Shown in pieces: positions 1 through 7,191 of a stretch of 64,000 bases of DNA; the first letter of the stretch is position 1; each line of letters opens with the position of its first letter. Below the pieces are notes generated by a model. It saw nothing but the letters and a program-made list of their open reading frames with translations, ran no database searches and was not told the DNA's origin. A program made the translations under genes and the position numbers. The DNA comes from CAZVJU01 sp964627195 (GTDB lineage Bacteria; Patescibacteriota; Microgenomatia; UBA8517), in NCBI GenBank assembly GCA_964627195.1, contig CAZVJU010000002.1, positions 29,892-93,891 of the forward strand. The letters run 5' to 3'.

Positions 1-294
1 TCTTCTTATAACAGTTTCCACTCCTGGGGTTAAGGTCACTTTAGTCTCATAGGAAGGAAGGGATATGCCAAAAGATTCAGGAATTAACTTAATTGTTACC
101 TCCCCGGGATTATTGGTTGCCCGGTAAGGAGTTCTACCTACTTCCAAACCATCTATAAAAAGTGCGGAGCTGGGAGTTGTTTCAACAAATAGTCCGGCGA
201 CCCTTGGCTTAAACAGGTTTACCAGTAAAAAAATAAGGCCTATAAAAAGACCAATTCCTAGTAAGATTATCCCAATCACTTGTATCTTTCTCAC
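1..294 (-). CDS. PEGA-domain membrane-anchored protein, N-terminal part (runs off the window)
   Basis: The leftward frame opens with GTG at 294, gives a short basic start, then one hydrophobic segment (about residues 4-24, IILLGIGLFIGLIFLLV), then an extracellular stretch with the PEGA pattern VETTPSSALFIDGLEVGRTP. PEGA domains are short surface beta-sandwiches found on envelope proteins; function beyond that cannot be told from this fragment. The gene continues left of base 1. The GTG start is chosen because it sits just before the membrane anchor and I see no in-frame ATG closer. Confidence 0.7.
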   Translation of the reverse strand, partial: MRKIQVIGIILLGIGLFIGLIFLLVNLFKPRVAGLFVETTPSSALFIDGLEVGRTPYRATNNPGEVTIKLIPESFGISLPSYETKVTLTPGVETVIRR

Positions 295-482
295 AGAGAA
301 TGAGTGTATCACACTTGACAAAACTTTTTTACTTTATTATTATTTCATCAGCGCTCAGGGTAGTAAAGTGCTAACGTGTTTTTAATTATTTTGGTAATCG
401 TTTTCTTTGCCTAACTTTCTTTCTCCGCTGTTACTTCCCAAGGAGGTATGAGAATTCACGAAGACGCCAAAAACATCTACAA

Positions 483-567
483 ACATCACATTTTGAAATC
501 GGACTAAAAAAAGTGATGTATGCTATAGAAATCGCACACATCAATCCTATATCAATTTGAGATTTCT
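483..567. repeat. 86-bp two-hairpin dispersed repeat, copy 1
   Basis: This segment matches 26322-26407 with about 8 substitutions (nearly all transitions) and one indel. Both copies hold a stem GATGTATGC / GCACACATC (515-523 with 534-542) next to an A-run that reads as a U-run on the minus strand, so it looks like a leftward terminator. A second pairing joins AGAAATC with GATTTCT at the right end. Copy 1 lies directly against the truncated Hsp20 frame and has no leftward gene upstream that would need a terminator. Confidence 0.75.
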
Positions 568-844
568 ATATCTCGAAGCTGTCGTTGCTGGAATTCCGGC
601 TGAAGAAGTAGAAGTTAACATTGAAAATGAAGTAGTAACCGTAAAAGTTGAGAAGAAGGTTGAAGAAAAGAAGAAAGGTGAACACAAAGCTTCATCTTAC
701 AACTACTACTACACCTGCGCTCTTTCAGGTGGATCCTGGGACAAAGCACAAGCAGAAGTTGAGCACGGAGTCTTAAAAATCACAATTCCAAAGGCAGCTG
801 CTGCCAAACCTAAAAAAGTAACAGTAAAAGCTAAGACGAAGTAA
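557..844 (+). pseudogene. N-terminally truncated Hsp20/alpha-crystallin chaperone
   Basis: The frame encodes the alpha-crystallin core of a small heat-shock protein: AGIPAEEVEVNIENEVVTV corresponds to beta2-beta3, and HGVLKITIPK is the conserved C-terminal strand, followed by a Lys/Ala-rich tail. Small heat-shock proteins bind unfolding proteins without ATP. The usual 30-50 N-terminal residues are missing; the homologous part starts exactly where the dispersed repeat at 483-567 ends. The only start available is a TTG at 557 with no ribosome site. I read it as a gene cut by the repeat, although a short expressed form from the TTG cannot be excluded. A strong terminator follows at 894. Confidence 0.7.
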
Positions 845-893
845 ATTACTTGAACTAATTGACCTCTGTCGAGAGTTCCTCGACGGAAATTAT

Positions 894-923
894 GCCCCAT
901 CGAGTCCAACTCGATGGGGCTTT
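894..923 (+). terminator. Rho-independent terminator after the Hsp20 remnant
   Basis: Perfect 11-bp stem GCCCCATCGAG / CTCGATGGGGC with a TCCAA loop, followed by TTTGTCTT. It separates the Hsp20 remnant from tRNA-Cys. A smaller hairpin (GTCGAG/CTCGAC) lies just before it. Confidence 0.85.
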
Positions 924-960
924 GTCTTGAGGGCTGACTTGATATACAATTACCCCTGCC

Positions 961-1032
961 GGCCGGATGGTGAAGTAGAAACACAGGTGTCTGCAAAACA
1001 TCTATGCGCGGGTGCGATTCCCGCTCCGGCCT
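961..1032 (+). tRNA. tRNA-Cys (GCA)
   Basis: Cloverleaf can be drawn by hand: acceptor GGCCGGA/TCCGGCC, D stem GTG/CAC, anticodon stem GGTGT/ACATC with loop CTGCAAA (anticodon GCA), T stem GCGGG/CCCGC, discriminator U as usual for Cys. The T loop reads TGCGATT instead of the common TTCGATT. CCA is not encoded. It is followed 38 bases later by the NUDIX-like gene. Confidence 0.93.
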
Positions 1033-1069
1033 CATCATTAGAAATATAGTCTGGCACGAAACACAAAAT

Positions 1070-1579
1070 ATGTTAAAAGATAATGAAATACAAGTTGCTG
1101 TCAGTATCTTAGAAAAGCTAAGACCGGGTAAACTACCTCTCTCCGTTTTTCTTCAAACCACAAGACTTACAGTAACTCCGATAATAGAAATAGTACCCTT
1201 AAGAAAGCGAAAAGATAATAAGGTTGAAATTCTGCTTACTGAGAGAGATGATACTGACCCGAATTGGCCTGGAATGGTACATACGCCAGGTACGGTCGTC
1301 CGATCTACTGATAGTGAAGGCAGTTATGAAGACGCTTTTAAACGGATCTTGGAGGATGAACTTAAAGGGGTGCAAACGAGTAAACCTATTTTTGTCGGAA
1401 ATTTGCTGCACAAAGTTAAAAGAGGTCTGGAATCCTGTATCGTGTACTGGGTAGAGGTTAGTGGTAAGCCGCCTACTGGAAAATTTTACAGATTTGATAA
1501 TCTCCCCAAGAATCTAGTCGACACCCAAATTAAGTTCATCAATCTTGCCGTTAAGCACTTCCAGGACCATAATAAATGA
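1070..1579 (+). CDS. NUDIX-fold protein with degenerate NUDIX box
   Basis: A 169-residue protein starting at ATG 1070; the longer open frame overlaps tRNA-Cys and is rejected. The order of features resembles a NUDIX hydrolase: an early strand with KVEILLTERDD, then a region GSYEDAFKRILEDELKGV at the place of the NUDIX box. The canonical RExxEE metal-binding block is replaced by RILEDEL, so hydrolase activity is uncertain. NUDIX enzymes cleave nucleoside-diphosphate-X compounds. Alternative: a catalytically inactive NUDIX-like domain. No operon partner is evident. Confidence 0.5.
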   Translation: MLKDNEIQVAVSILEKLRPGKLPLSVFLQTTRLTVTPIIEIVPLRKRKDNKVEILLTERDDTDPNWPGMVHTPGTVVRSTDSEGSYEDAFKRILEDELKGVQTSKPIFVGNLLHKVKRGLESCIVYWVEVSGKPPTGKFYRFDNLPKNLVDTQIKFINLAVKHFQDHNK

Positions 1580-1598
1580 CTAATTTGGCCATAACAAT

Positions 1599-1628
1599 TT
1601 GACTTTCGGCTGCACTATAGGCTATAAT
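1599..1628 (+). promoter_or_regulatory. Sigma-70-like promoter for the M23 peptidase gene
   Basis: TTGACT at 1599-1604 and a perfect TATAAT at 1623-1628 are separated by 18 bases. Transcription would start near 1635, immediately before the hairpin at 1636-1661. Confidence 0.65.
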
Positions 1629-1635
1629 ACCGTGT

Positions 1636-1661
1636 ATCTCGCTTTTTGCGAGATTTTTTTT
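1636..1661 (+). terminator. Terminator or attenuator hairpin directly at the promoter start site
   Basis: ATCTCGC, a T5 loop, GCGAGAT, then a run of eight T. The hairpin begins about one base after the expected start site of the promoter at 1599-1628. It could end the upstream NUDIX-like transcript, or act as an attenuator on the M23 gene; the sequence does not decide. Confidence 0.65.
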
Positions 1662-1781
1662 GGACTAAAAAATATGATACTTTTTTCTCTTAACTTGCCT
1701 ACGCGGCTAAAACTTTCCTTAAAAGTGGAAAGAAAGCGCGGTCGGCCTGAAAAGCCCCTAATTCCTACGCCGGGCGAAGTC

Positions 1782-2336
1782 ATGCGTACAAAGGAAGGAA
1801 ATAAAGCTTCTTTCCTTTTTAGGCATATCTTTGAGCACAAAAAAATAAGAAAAATAGTTGGTGCAAATATTGTATTTCTGGTTATTATCTCTTCCTTTCT
1901 TCCGACATACGCCTCCGGAACTACCAGTAGTGAAACAGATAACATTAGTTCCCCACTTGTTATGAGCACTGAGAAAAGTCTTCGGTTTCCGGTGGCAAAC
2001 GTAAAAATTACGCAAAAATATACGTTTTTCCACCCCGGAATAGATCTAGATGGGCTTACCGGAGATGCTATCTACCCGATAATGGCCGGAAAAGTCGATA
2101 AGGTTGAGCACTCTCGCTTCGCTTATGGAAAATCGGTGGTTATCTCTCACGGAGGTAACACGAGCTCCCTTTATGCTCACCTATCGAAAATTGACGTAGT
2201 TGAGGGTCAAGAAGTTTCCAAGGAAACAAAGATAGGAGAAATGGGAGCAACGGGACGTGCGTCCGGGGACCATTTACACTTGGAGATTCAGGAAGACGGC
2301 AAAACAATAAACCCACTAATTATCCTTCAAAATTAA
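1782..2336 (+). CDS. M23-family peptidoglycan endopeptidase, membrane-anchored or secreted
   Basis: Peptidase M23 (LytM/lysostaphin type) zinc enzymes cut peptide cross-links in peptidoglycan. From ATG 1782 the 184-residue product has a basic start, one hydrophobic segment (about residues 26-42, IVFLVIISSFLPTYAS), and the M23 domain with all zinc and catalytic motifs: HPGID (H-x3-D), YAHLS, and HLHLE near the end. The open frame extends to 1599, but this start keeps a normal signal segment; ATG 1674 is the alternative. The gene has its own promoter at 1599 with a hairpin between promoter and start. Confidence 0.85.
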   Translation: MRTKEGNKASFLFRHIFEHKKIRKIVGANIVFLVIISSFLPTYASGTTSSETDNISSPLVMSTEKSLRFPVANVKITQKYTFFHPGIDLDGLTGDAIYPIMAGKVDKVEHSRFAYGKSVVISHGGNTSSLYAHLSKIDVVEGQEVSKETKIGEMGATGRASGDHLHLEIQEDGKTINPLIILQN

Positions 2337-2367
2337 TAATTCTGAATATCACCTTTCCACTGTAACT

Positions 2368-2961
2368 TCAGCTAACATCCAAAGTTCTCCAAAGATACCA
2401 GCTGGCAACGGTCCTATAAGGTTTCCACCGCTCGGCAAATTTTGCCATTCCTTCGCCTTCAAATTTCCGACCGACTACTTTTTCAAAACCTTTTTTAATT
2501 CCCAGGTCATCATCAGGAAAAATATCGCCTCTTCCTAAAGAAAACATGAGAAACATTTTGGCAGTCCACCGACCTATACCTTTTACGGCAACCAGTTCTC
2601 TCATCACTTCATCATCCGGCAAACTATTTAACCTTGTCACTTGTAACTTGTTGCTTGTTACTTTCTCTGCCAAATCTTTAATTGAGGCTACTTTTGCCCA
2701 TGCCATTCCGCAATCTCTCAATTCTTGGTCGGAAAGAGCCAAAACTTTTCTAGCGGTTAACCTCCCTTTAATCTTTCCTTTCAAACGTTCATAAATTACG
2801 TCAGCAACTCTACCTGACAATTGTTGTCCTATTATTTCTCCAACCAATCCCTGAAAATAGTCGAGGTGAATTCTCGGTTTTATCTTACACTGGCCGTACT
2901 TTTTGATAAGCGGCCCAATATGCTTATCATTCAAAAGAAATCTTTCAGCCTCTTCCCACAT
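2368..2961 (-). CDS. DNA-3-methyladenine glycosylase II-like (HhH-GPD)
   Basis: A base-excision repair glycosylase that removes alkylated bases. The C-terminal half shows the helix-hairpin-helix LVAVKGIGRWTAKMFL followed by the catalytic aspartate region FPDDDLG, as in AlkA and relatives. The length (197 residues) fits the compact single-domain form. Residues about 101-110 (VTSNKLQVTR) are encoded by a degenerate 7-bp tandem array at 2632-2661, so a repeat has been accepted inside the reading frame without breaking it. It is convergent with the M23 gene. Confidence 0.85.
   Translation of the reverse strand: MWEEAERFLLNDKHIGPLIKKYGQCKIKPRIHLDYFQGLVGEIIGQQLSGRVADVIYERLKGKIKGRLTARKVLALSDQELRDCGMAWAKVASIKDLAEKVTSNKLQVTRLNSLPDDEVMRELVAVKGIGRWTAKMFLMFSLGRGDIFPDDDLGIKKGFEKVVGRKFEGEGMAKFAERWKPYRTVASWYLWRTLDVS
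2632..2661 (-). repeat. Heptamer array 1 (units GNNACAA) inside the glycosylase gene
   Basis: On the minus strand four consecutive 7-base units read GTAACAA, GCAACAA, GTTACAA, GTGACAA. Four-unit arrays of the same form occur at 9806, 38747, 39159 and 60655. Confidence 0.7.
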
Positions 2962-3044
2962 TGCACGATTTTAGAAGAACATTACTTTAATGACAACTGG
3001 AATAAGGAAGTGTTATAGTCAAAAAGTAGTCAACTTTAAAGTAT

Positions 3045-3785
3045 ATGAAAAGGGTGGTTCTTATTCTTCATGGCTGGCCGCGCATTGATTCAGACAGTTT
3101 AATCTTCAAGAATTTTAGGAGAAATAAATACACAATAATTTGTCCTTATCTTTTTTCAGACACTTTCCCTTTTGATCTTTCCGGGATAACAAAACAGGTA
3201 AAATTGTCTCTTCAAGGATTTAACCCAGATGCAATCGTGGGTATTTCATTAGGAGGATTAATTCTCCCTAAAATTGCCCGCAATTACCCAAAAACAAAAC
3301 TTATATTTGTAGCTTCAGGAGTAACTGCTAGCCTCCAGTCAAGTGTATTTAGATTCCTATTGTAAATTTTCGCAAACTCACAACTTATCACTTTGGCTAT
3401 CAAACTTCCTCACCCAATACTCTCTGTGTTCTATACACTTCTTGATCCCTTTTACGGCAACGAAAAAGAAAGGCCTAATTATCTTAAAGATAAAATGTTA
3501 AATCTTGAGGCAATAAAATCTATCTCTTTGAAGAAACACCGCGAAATTCTCCGTTTCATTATCCAAGTTGATAATTCAGCCATTCTTTCGACTTTGGTGC
3601 AAAAGACTCTGATAATATCGGGCAACCATGATCCTCTAATGCCCGTACAAGAAGGGAAAAAGTTACGCTCGCTACTAAAAAACAGTAGGCTTGTTAAAGT
3701 AAGCGGAGGACACTTTGAAGTTGTTGGTATTTCAGAAATTAAGGAAGTAGAAAGATTTTTATCGTCACAGTCCGTATACCACTGA
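3045..3785 (+). pseudogene. Alpha/beta hydrolase interrupted by an in-frame TAA
   Basis: One continuous frame of 246 codons is split by a single TAA at 3363-3365. The first part has the early strand VVLILHGWP and the nucleophile elbow VGISLGG; the part after the stop has the acid in SGNHDPLMP and the histidine in GGHFEV, so the full catalytic triad is present across the stop. This is the RBBP9/YdeN-like or general alpha/beta hydrolase fold; substrate unknown. Recent nonsense mutation, sequencing error and readthrough are the options; good conservation on both sides favours a recent event or an error. Confidence 0.75.
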
Positions 3786-3805
3786 CTCTACTATACTATT
3801 AACCT

Positions 3806-4459
3806 CTATGTTTTTCTAAGACTTTTCTTATTTTCTGCCCAAAATGCAGCTGAAAACCAGATTGTCAATATAACCAGCAAAAAAGTTGGGCTTTCAAAAC
3901 CTTGACGGATAGGTTTAGAAAAAATCGAAAGCACGTAAGCTATGAGTAACCCATACGGGAACATAAATAAGGGTACATAAAATATTTGTTTGAAATTTCT
4001 TTTTTCCAATCCTGCATTTAAAAAGTAAAAAGCTAAAAAATTCGGATGTAACATTGAAACGACTAATCCTCGAGAAAGCATTTCGGATTCTTTTACAAGA
4101 TTTTTCTTGTCCCAAAAGTTTCGGGTTGCCAAAAATCTGCCAAGATGGTAATTAATAAAAGAGGTCGCTGTTAATGTCACAGACACAATTACACTTATAG
4201 ACACAAGAGATATCAAGGATTTATCAGAGAAAAATACTGTTAAGGCAATTATAAAAGCTCCCGGAACGTAAAGACAAACGTAGGCAATCCCCTCAAAAAA
4301 GGTAGCTAAGATAAGCCCCAATAATCCGTAGTGCTGATATAATTTTTCCAATATTTCAACAAGTTCTTTCGGAGACGGAATAATGTGTATGCTCCACAAA
4401 ATAATTAGAAGTAAATAAAATCCCAAAGCAGAGAGAGGTAAAACCGGGATCTTAGTCAT
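3806..4459 (-). CDS. DedA/VTT-domain membrane protein
   Basis: 217 residues with about five hydrophobic segments. The region FFEGIAYVCLYVPGAFIIAL followed by FINYHLGRFL matches the re-entrant loop and the G-R motif of DedA/SNARE-associated (VTT) proteins, which act as lipid (undecaprenyl-phosphate or phospholipid) flippases. Start ATG 4459 opens directly into the first membrane segment. It lies just outside the groEL-tail-bounded accessory region. Confidence 0.75.
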   Translation of the reverse strand: MTKIPVLPLSALGFYLLLIILWSIHIIPSPKELVEILEKLYQHYGLLGLILATFFEGIAYVCLYVPGAFIIALTVFFSDKSLISLVSISVIVSVTLTATSFINYHLGRFLATRNFWDKKNLVKESEMLSRGLVVSMLHPNFLAFYFLNAGLEKRNFKQIFYVPLFMFPYGLLIAYVLSIFSKPIRQGFESPTFLLVILTIWFSAAFWAENKKSLRKT

Positions 4460-4565
4460 GCTTTAAGTATGCCACATATCTTAATTAACAAAAAACAAAT
4501 AATTAAGCTGAGAAAATATCATCAAAATTGAGAAATGAAGAAGTACTTTCTCAGGTGTTAATAAT

Positions 4566-4618
4566 TTAGTAATCCATTCCCCCCATACGGCTTGCGGGCA
4601 TGACTGGTTTTCTTTTCT
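4566..4618 (-). repeat. Diverged copy of the groEL 3' end (tail copy 3)
   Basis: Read leftward it encodes KKRKPVMPASRMGGMDY then TAA, clearly the glycine/methionine tail of a GroEL, compared with PAMPGGGMGGGMDY at the real groEL end (8150). There is no chaperonin body upstream, only the stop of the PIN gene at 4628. It marks the left edge of the 4.6-8.1 kb accessory region. Confidence 0.7.
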
Positions 4619-4627
4619 TATTCCTAA

Positions 4628-5152
4628 TCAAAAGGGAATTTCATCGTTCACAGCCTTCTTTTCCTCCTCACTTCCATAAGCATAAACTCCATAAGCCTTA
4701 ATATCTCTCACAGACTCGATATTGAAAATATAAACCCTGTCAAAGATTGTTGTTGGAAAATCATGGCGATCGCGGGTTAATAAATAAAGGCTGCGATATC
4801 TTTTCAAGCAAGATGCGAGCAGCAAGTCAGTTAAAGACACTCCCTCCATAAATTGCCTGTATTGCTCAATTACACCAACAATATATTGTTCCGCTTGATT
4901 ATCGAATGGAAGAACTACACTTACAATCTCGTTAAAGTATTTTTCTTTCTTTTTAACTACGTCGATCGTCTTAGAACGTATAAACTCATATTTGACCAAA
5001 TTAATTGAGGTTAACACAATATTATTACTTTTAAACTCTGTGACTAAACCTTCAAAGTCTTCTATCCGAGAGTAGGAGTCGATGAAAAAATTCGTATCCA
5101 AAAGAAATGTGGAATTGCTAAGAGGCTTAGGAATTTGGTGTGACTGGGCCAT
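4628..5152 (-). CDS. PIN-domain ribonuclease toxin (VapC-like)
   Basis: PIN toxins are Mg-dependent RNases that cut tRNA or rRNA. The 174 residues show the acidic residues of the fold in order: FLLDTNFFID near residue 20, a mid glutamate in LVKYEFIRS, VSLTDLLLAS, and LLTRDRHDF. The ATG lies 26 bases inside the upstream small gene, as usual for toxin-antitoxin operons. It belongs to the leftmost accessory cassette behind groEL. Confidence 0.8.
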   Translation of the reverse strand: MAQSHQIPKPLSNSTFLLDTNFFIDSYSRIEDFEGLVTEFKSNNIVLTSINLVKYEFIRSKTIDVVKKKEKYFNEIVSVVLPFDNQAEQYIVGVIEQYRQFMEGVSLTDLLLASCLKRYRSLYLLTRDRHDFPTTIFDRVYIFNIESVRDIKAYGVYAYGSEEEKKAVNDEIPF

Positions 5153-5291
5153 ACTTCCTCTCTTCTTCTTCTACAGCTTTTCGAAGCTCCTTTGCAAGCT
5201 TGACAAACTTTTTTACATCAAAAGGTTTCAACTTCTTAGGCCTTAAAGAAGAGGCGCTTTCCCTTTGTATTTTTATTTTTTTTCTTGCCAT
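5127..5291 (-). CDS. Small basic/acidic antitoxin-like protein paired with the PIN toxin
   Basis: A 54-codon frame from ATG 5291 to TAA 5127. The N-terminus is Lys/Arg-rich (MARKKIKIQRESASS), then LKPFDVKKFVKLAKELRKA, then a Glu run. Size, position immediately before the PIN gene and the 26-base overlap support an antitoxin; I do not recognise a named family. The run of purines encoding the Glu stretch also serves as ribosome site for the toxin. Confidence 0.65.
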   Translation of the reverse strand: MARKKIKIQRESASSLRPKKLKPFDVKKFVKLAKELRKAVEEEERKYGPVTPNS

Positions 5292-5339
5292 AGTAAATTT
5301 AGTATAACATATTAACCCAAAGCTAATCCGGAAGGTGTT

Positions 5340-5756
5340 CTAGATTTTTATCTTCTTAGCAAAATAGGCTTCCACTAAGTTATGAGTATTAGGAGAAAGT
5401 TGATCCCTCATTTTTAGCAACTCGTTCCAAGAAAAATATTTCAGGTCATCAAATTTATCTTTTTCCATAACTTTAGGCTCGCCTAATCTAACTCTTGCCA
5501 GAAACCAGGTATAGGTCATCACATAGTCATCTTCTACAAAATCTTTCCATCCCAGTCTTTTAACAATATCCACGTCCACCCCAAGTTCTTCTTCGATTTC
5601 CCGCTCCGCGGCTTTCCTGTGATTCTCGCCATTCTCTAGTTTTCCTCCTGGAGTTTCCCATTGTTTTCTAATTGGAGTATTCCTGTGAAGAAGTAAAATT
5701 TTCCCTTTGTCGTTCAGAATTACACACCCCGCAAGATGGAGCTTTTTATACTTCAT
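5340..5756 (-). CDS. NUDIX hydrolase
   Basis: 138 residues with a perfect NUDIX box starting GGKLENGENHRKAAEREI and ending EEELGV (G-x5-E-x7-REUxEExGU), preceded by the typical strand LHLAGCVILNDKGKILLLHR. Such enzymes hydrolyse nucleoside diphosphate derivatives, for example oxidised dNTPs. The C-terminal LKYFSWNEL matches the common WF/W-x-E-L end of MutT-like proteins. Substrate is not predictable. It sits between the toxin-antitoxin pair and the HAD pseudogene in the same cassette and orientation. Confidence 0.88.
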   Translation of the reverse strand: MKYKKLHLAGCVILNDKGKILLLHRNTPIRKQWETPGGKLENGENHRKAAEREIEEELGVDVDIVKRLGWKDFVEDDYVMTYTWFLARVRLGEPKVMEKDKFDDLKYFSWNELLKMRDQLSPNTHNLVEAYFAKKIKI

Positions 5757-5794
5757 ACACAGATTTTAACAAAAAACATAAGGGTTCCTAAAAA

Positions 5795-6409
5795 TTATAA
5801 ACATCCAAGTTTACGTAGCTTCACTTTTAGTTCTGAAGGCAAATCGATCAGAACATTAAATAAAATAGTTTTCATTCCCATCTTTTCTGCTGGTTCTAAA
5901 TTCTTTATTTCATCATCAATAAAAACACACTCTTCGGCTTTACACCCTATTAATGAGATTGTTTTCCTATATATTTGTTGATCCGGTTTCTTCATACCCA
6001 GTCGATAAGATAAAAACAAGTCGTCAAAGTAATCGTAAAGTCCAGTTTTACTGTTATGGTTGTTACTCATCTCAGTAGTATTAGAAAAAAGAAAGACTTT
6101 GTACTTAGTGTGTAAATCCTTAATAATCTCTAATACTTCTTTATTTGGTTTAGCTAATTCGGAATAATATTTCATCCAAAGGCCTTTGACTTCCTTAACC
6201 GTTTTATTAATCCCCAAAGTTGAAGATAGTGAATTTATTAATTATTCTGTTGATAATCTTCCAGTAAAATAATCGTCTATATATTTTCCATATTCTTTTA
6301 TGGTTATTTCAACAGGTTGCCTGTAAATCCGAGATAATACTTCCGGGATTACTTCTTTGGGGTGTTGATAAATCACTCCACCAAAATCAAAAAGTATTGA
6401 TTTAATCAT
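5795..6409 (-). pseudogene. HAD-superfamily hydrolase interrupted by an in-frame TAA
   Basis: From ATG 6409 the frame reads MIKSILFDFGGVIY (HAD motif I with the DFGGV form), stops at TAA 6242-6244 (codon 56, context GRLSTE-stop-LINSLS), and continues in the same frame with motif II in FLFSNTT, the lysine in GMKKPDQQIY, and motif IV in VFIDDE. Restoring one codon gives a normal 204-residue HAD subfamily IA protein. A start within the downstream part would lack motif I and be inactive. Second in-frame TAA within 3 kb. Confidence 0.75.
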
Positions 6410-6456
6410 AGTTTATTATATCGCTAAAAAGAGATTGAGGGTCGTCCGAAGATTAG

Positions 6457-6504
6457 CTAGTAGTCCATTCCTCCGCCCATTCCACCACCCGGCATGGCCG
6501 GCTC
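6457..6504 (-). repeat. Diverged copy of the groEL 3' end (tail copy 2)
   Basis: Bases 6458-6489 are identical to 8151-8182 at the true groEL end. Further in, codons for Pro, Ala and Pro differ only at third positions, so the encoded PAMPGGGMGGGMDY is unchanged. The upstream frame is closed, so only the last 14-16 codons of a chaperonin are present. It separates the two cassettes of the accessory region. Confidence 0.9.
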
Positions 6505-6526
6505 TCTCTATTTTTCATTTACAAAC

Positions 6527-6817
6527 TTAACGAATAGAACGAAATTCCTCTTTTACTTTCTCATCCAAATACATTTTAACCAAGGACTGATAAGGCACAT
6601 CCTTTTTATTGGCAATCATCTTTAAGGAATCCAAAAGGGATTCAGTAACTCTTAGTGTTATAGTCTTTGTAGACATCTTTAAGTTTGGAAAGCTTGGATT
6701 TACTATCGCTTTACTCCAATCTACATAGTCGGTACTATCGTGTGTTGCCCAAAAATCTGCTTCCTCGTCTTCGTTTTTGAATTTAGGTATTGGTTTAAGT
6801 TTTTTCATAAATTTCAC
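6527..6817 (-). CDS. brnA: BrnA antitoxin
   Basis: BrnA neutralises the BrnT RNase and represses the operon through a ribbon-helix-helix domain. The 96 residues show the BrnA pattern: IPKFKNEDEEADFWATHDST then YVDW, and the C-terminal RHH segment ITLRVTESLLDSLKMIANK with YQSLVKMYL. The start (6817 or the second Met at 6808) overlaps the end of brnT by about 20 bases, the usual arrangement. A palindromic operator lies upstream of brnT. Confidence 0.85.
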   Translation of the reverse strand: MKFMKKLKPIPKFKNEDEEADFWATHDSTDYVDWSKAIVNPSFPNLKMSTKTITLRVTESLLDSLKMIANKKDVPYQSLVKMYLDEKVKEEFRSIR

Positions 6818-7109
6818 CTCCTGGTTGGCTAAATTGTTTTCTCTCTTTTTTACTTTGATCCCTAGCCGTTACAACTCGAATTGTCTTGCCTCTAAATGTA
6901 AATACTACAAAAAGCAGTCTTTCATTCCTCGTCCGACCTAGTACCTCAAATCTTTCCTCTATTTGAGAATGAGCATTATCTTCATTTACCAAAAACGGCT
7001 TATTAAAAAATACCTGCTCGCATTCTTTATAGTTCACGCCATGTCTTCTAACATGCTCTAAATTACCCTTATCCCAATCAAAACCTTCTAGCTTCTTAAA
7101 ATCAAACAT
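6795..7109 (-). CDS. brnT: BrnT toxin (RelE-fold ribonuclease)
   Basis: 104 residues matching BrnT: FDWDKGNLEHVRRHGV at the start, RFEVLGRTRNERLLFVVFT, then IRVVTARDQSKKERKQF, the last holding the basic residues used for RNA cleavage. BrnT is a ribosome-independent or RelE-like RNase that halts translation. It is first in the operon, followed by brnA, with an inverted repeat at 7114-7140 directly before its ATG. Confidence 0.88.
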   Translation of the reverse strand: MFDFKKLEGFDWDKGNLEHVRRHGVNYKECEQVFFNKPFLVNEDNAHSQIEERFEVLGRTRNERLLFVVFTFRGKTIRVVTARDQSKKERKQFSQPGGEIYEKT

Positions 7110-7113
7110 GTCA

Positions 7114-7140
7114 TTATGTATTTAATCATACAATACATAA
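7114..7140. promoter_or_regulatory. Palindromic operator of the brnTA operon
   Basis: Perfect 9-bp inverted repeat TTATGTATT / AATACATAA with a 9-base spacer, ending 5 bases upstream of the brnT ATG. Known BrnTA operons are autorepressed by BrnA binding to palindromes at this place; that this is the site is inference. Confidence 0.6.
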
Positions 7141-7191
7141 ATATCTCTTGTCAACTTATTAAGTCAAATAAATAATGTTATACTCGGAGAA

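Noticed and set aside
448..507. Short ORF after AGGAGG at 441 (MRIHEDAKNIYKHHILKSD)
   Set aside because: The ATG touches the ribosome site with no spacing, the frame is 19 codons and enters the dispersed repeat; no family match.
709..1038. Leftward open frame over the Hsp20 remnant, terminator and tRNA-Cys
   Set aside because: It runs through a tRNA and a terminator in antisense and has no recognisable domain.
3363..6244. Recoded stop codons (alternative genetic code) to explain in-frame TAA
   Set aside because: TAA, TAG and TGA all end well-defined housekeeping genes here (for example groEL, dnaN, rpmH), and known CPR recoding concerns TGA, not TAA.
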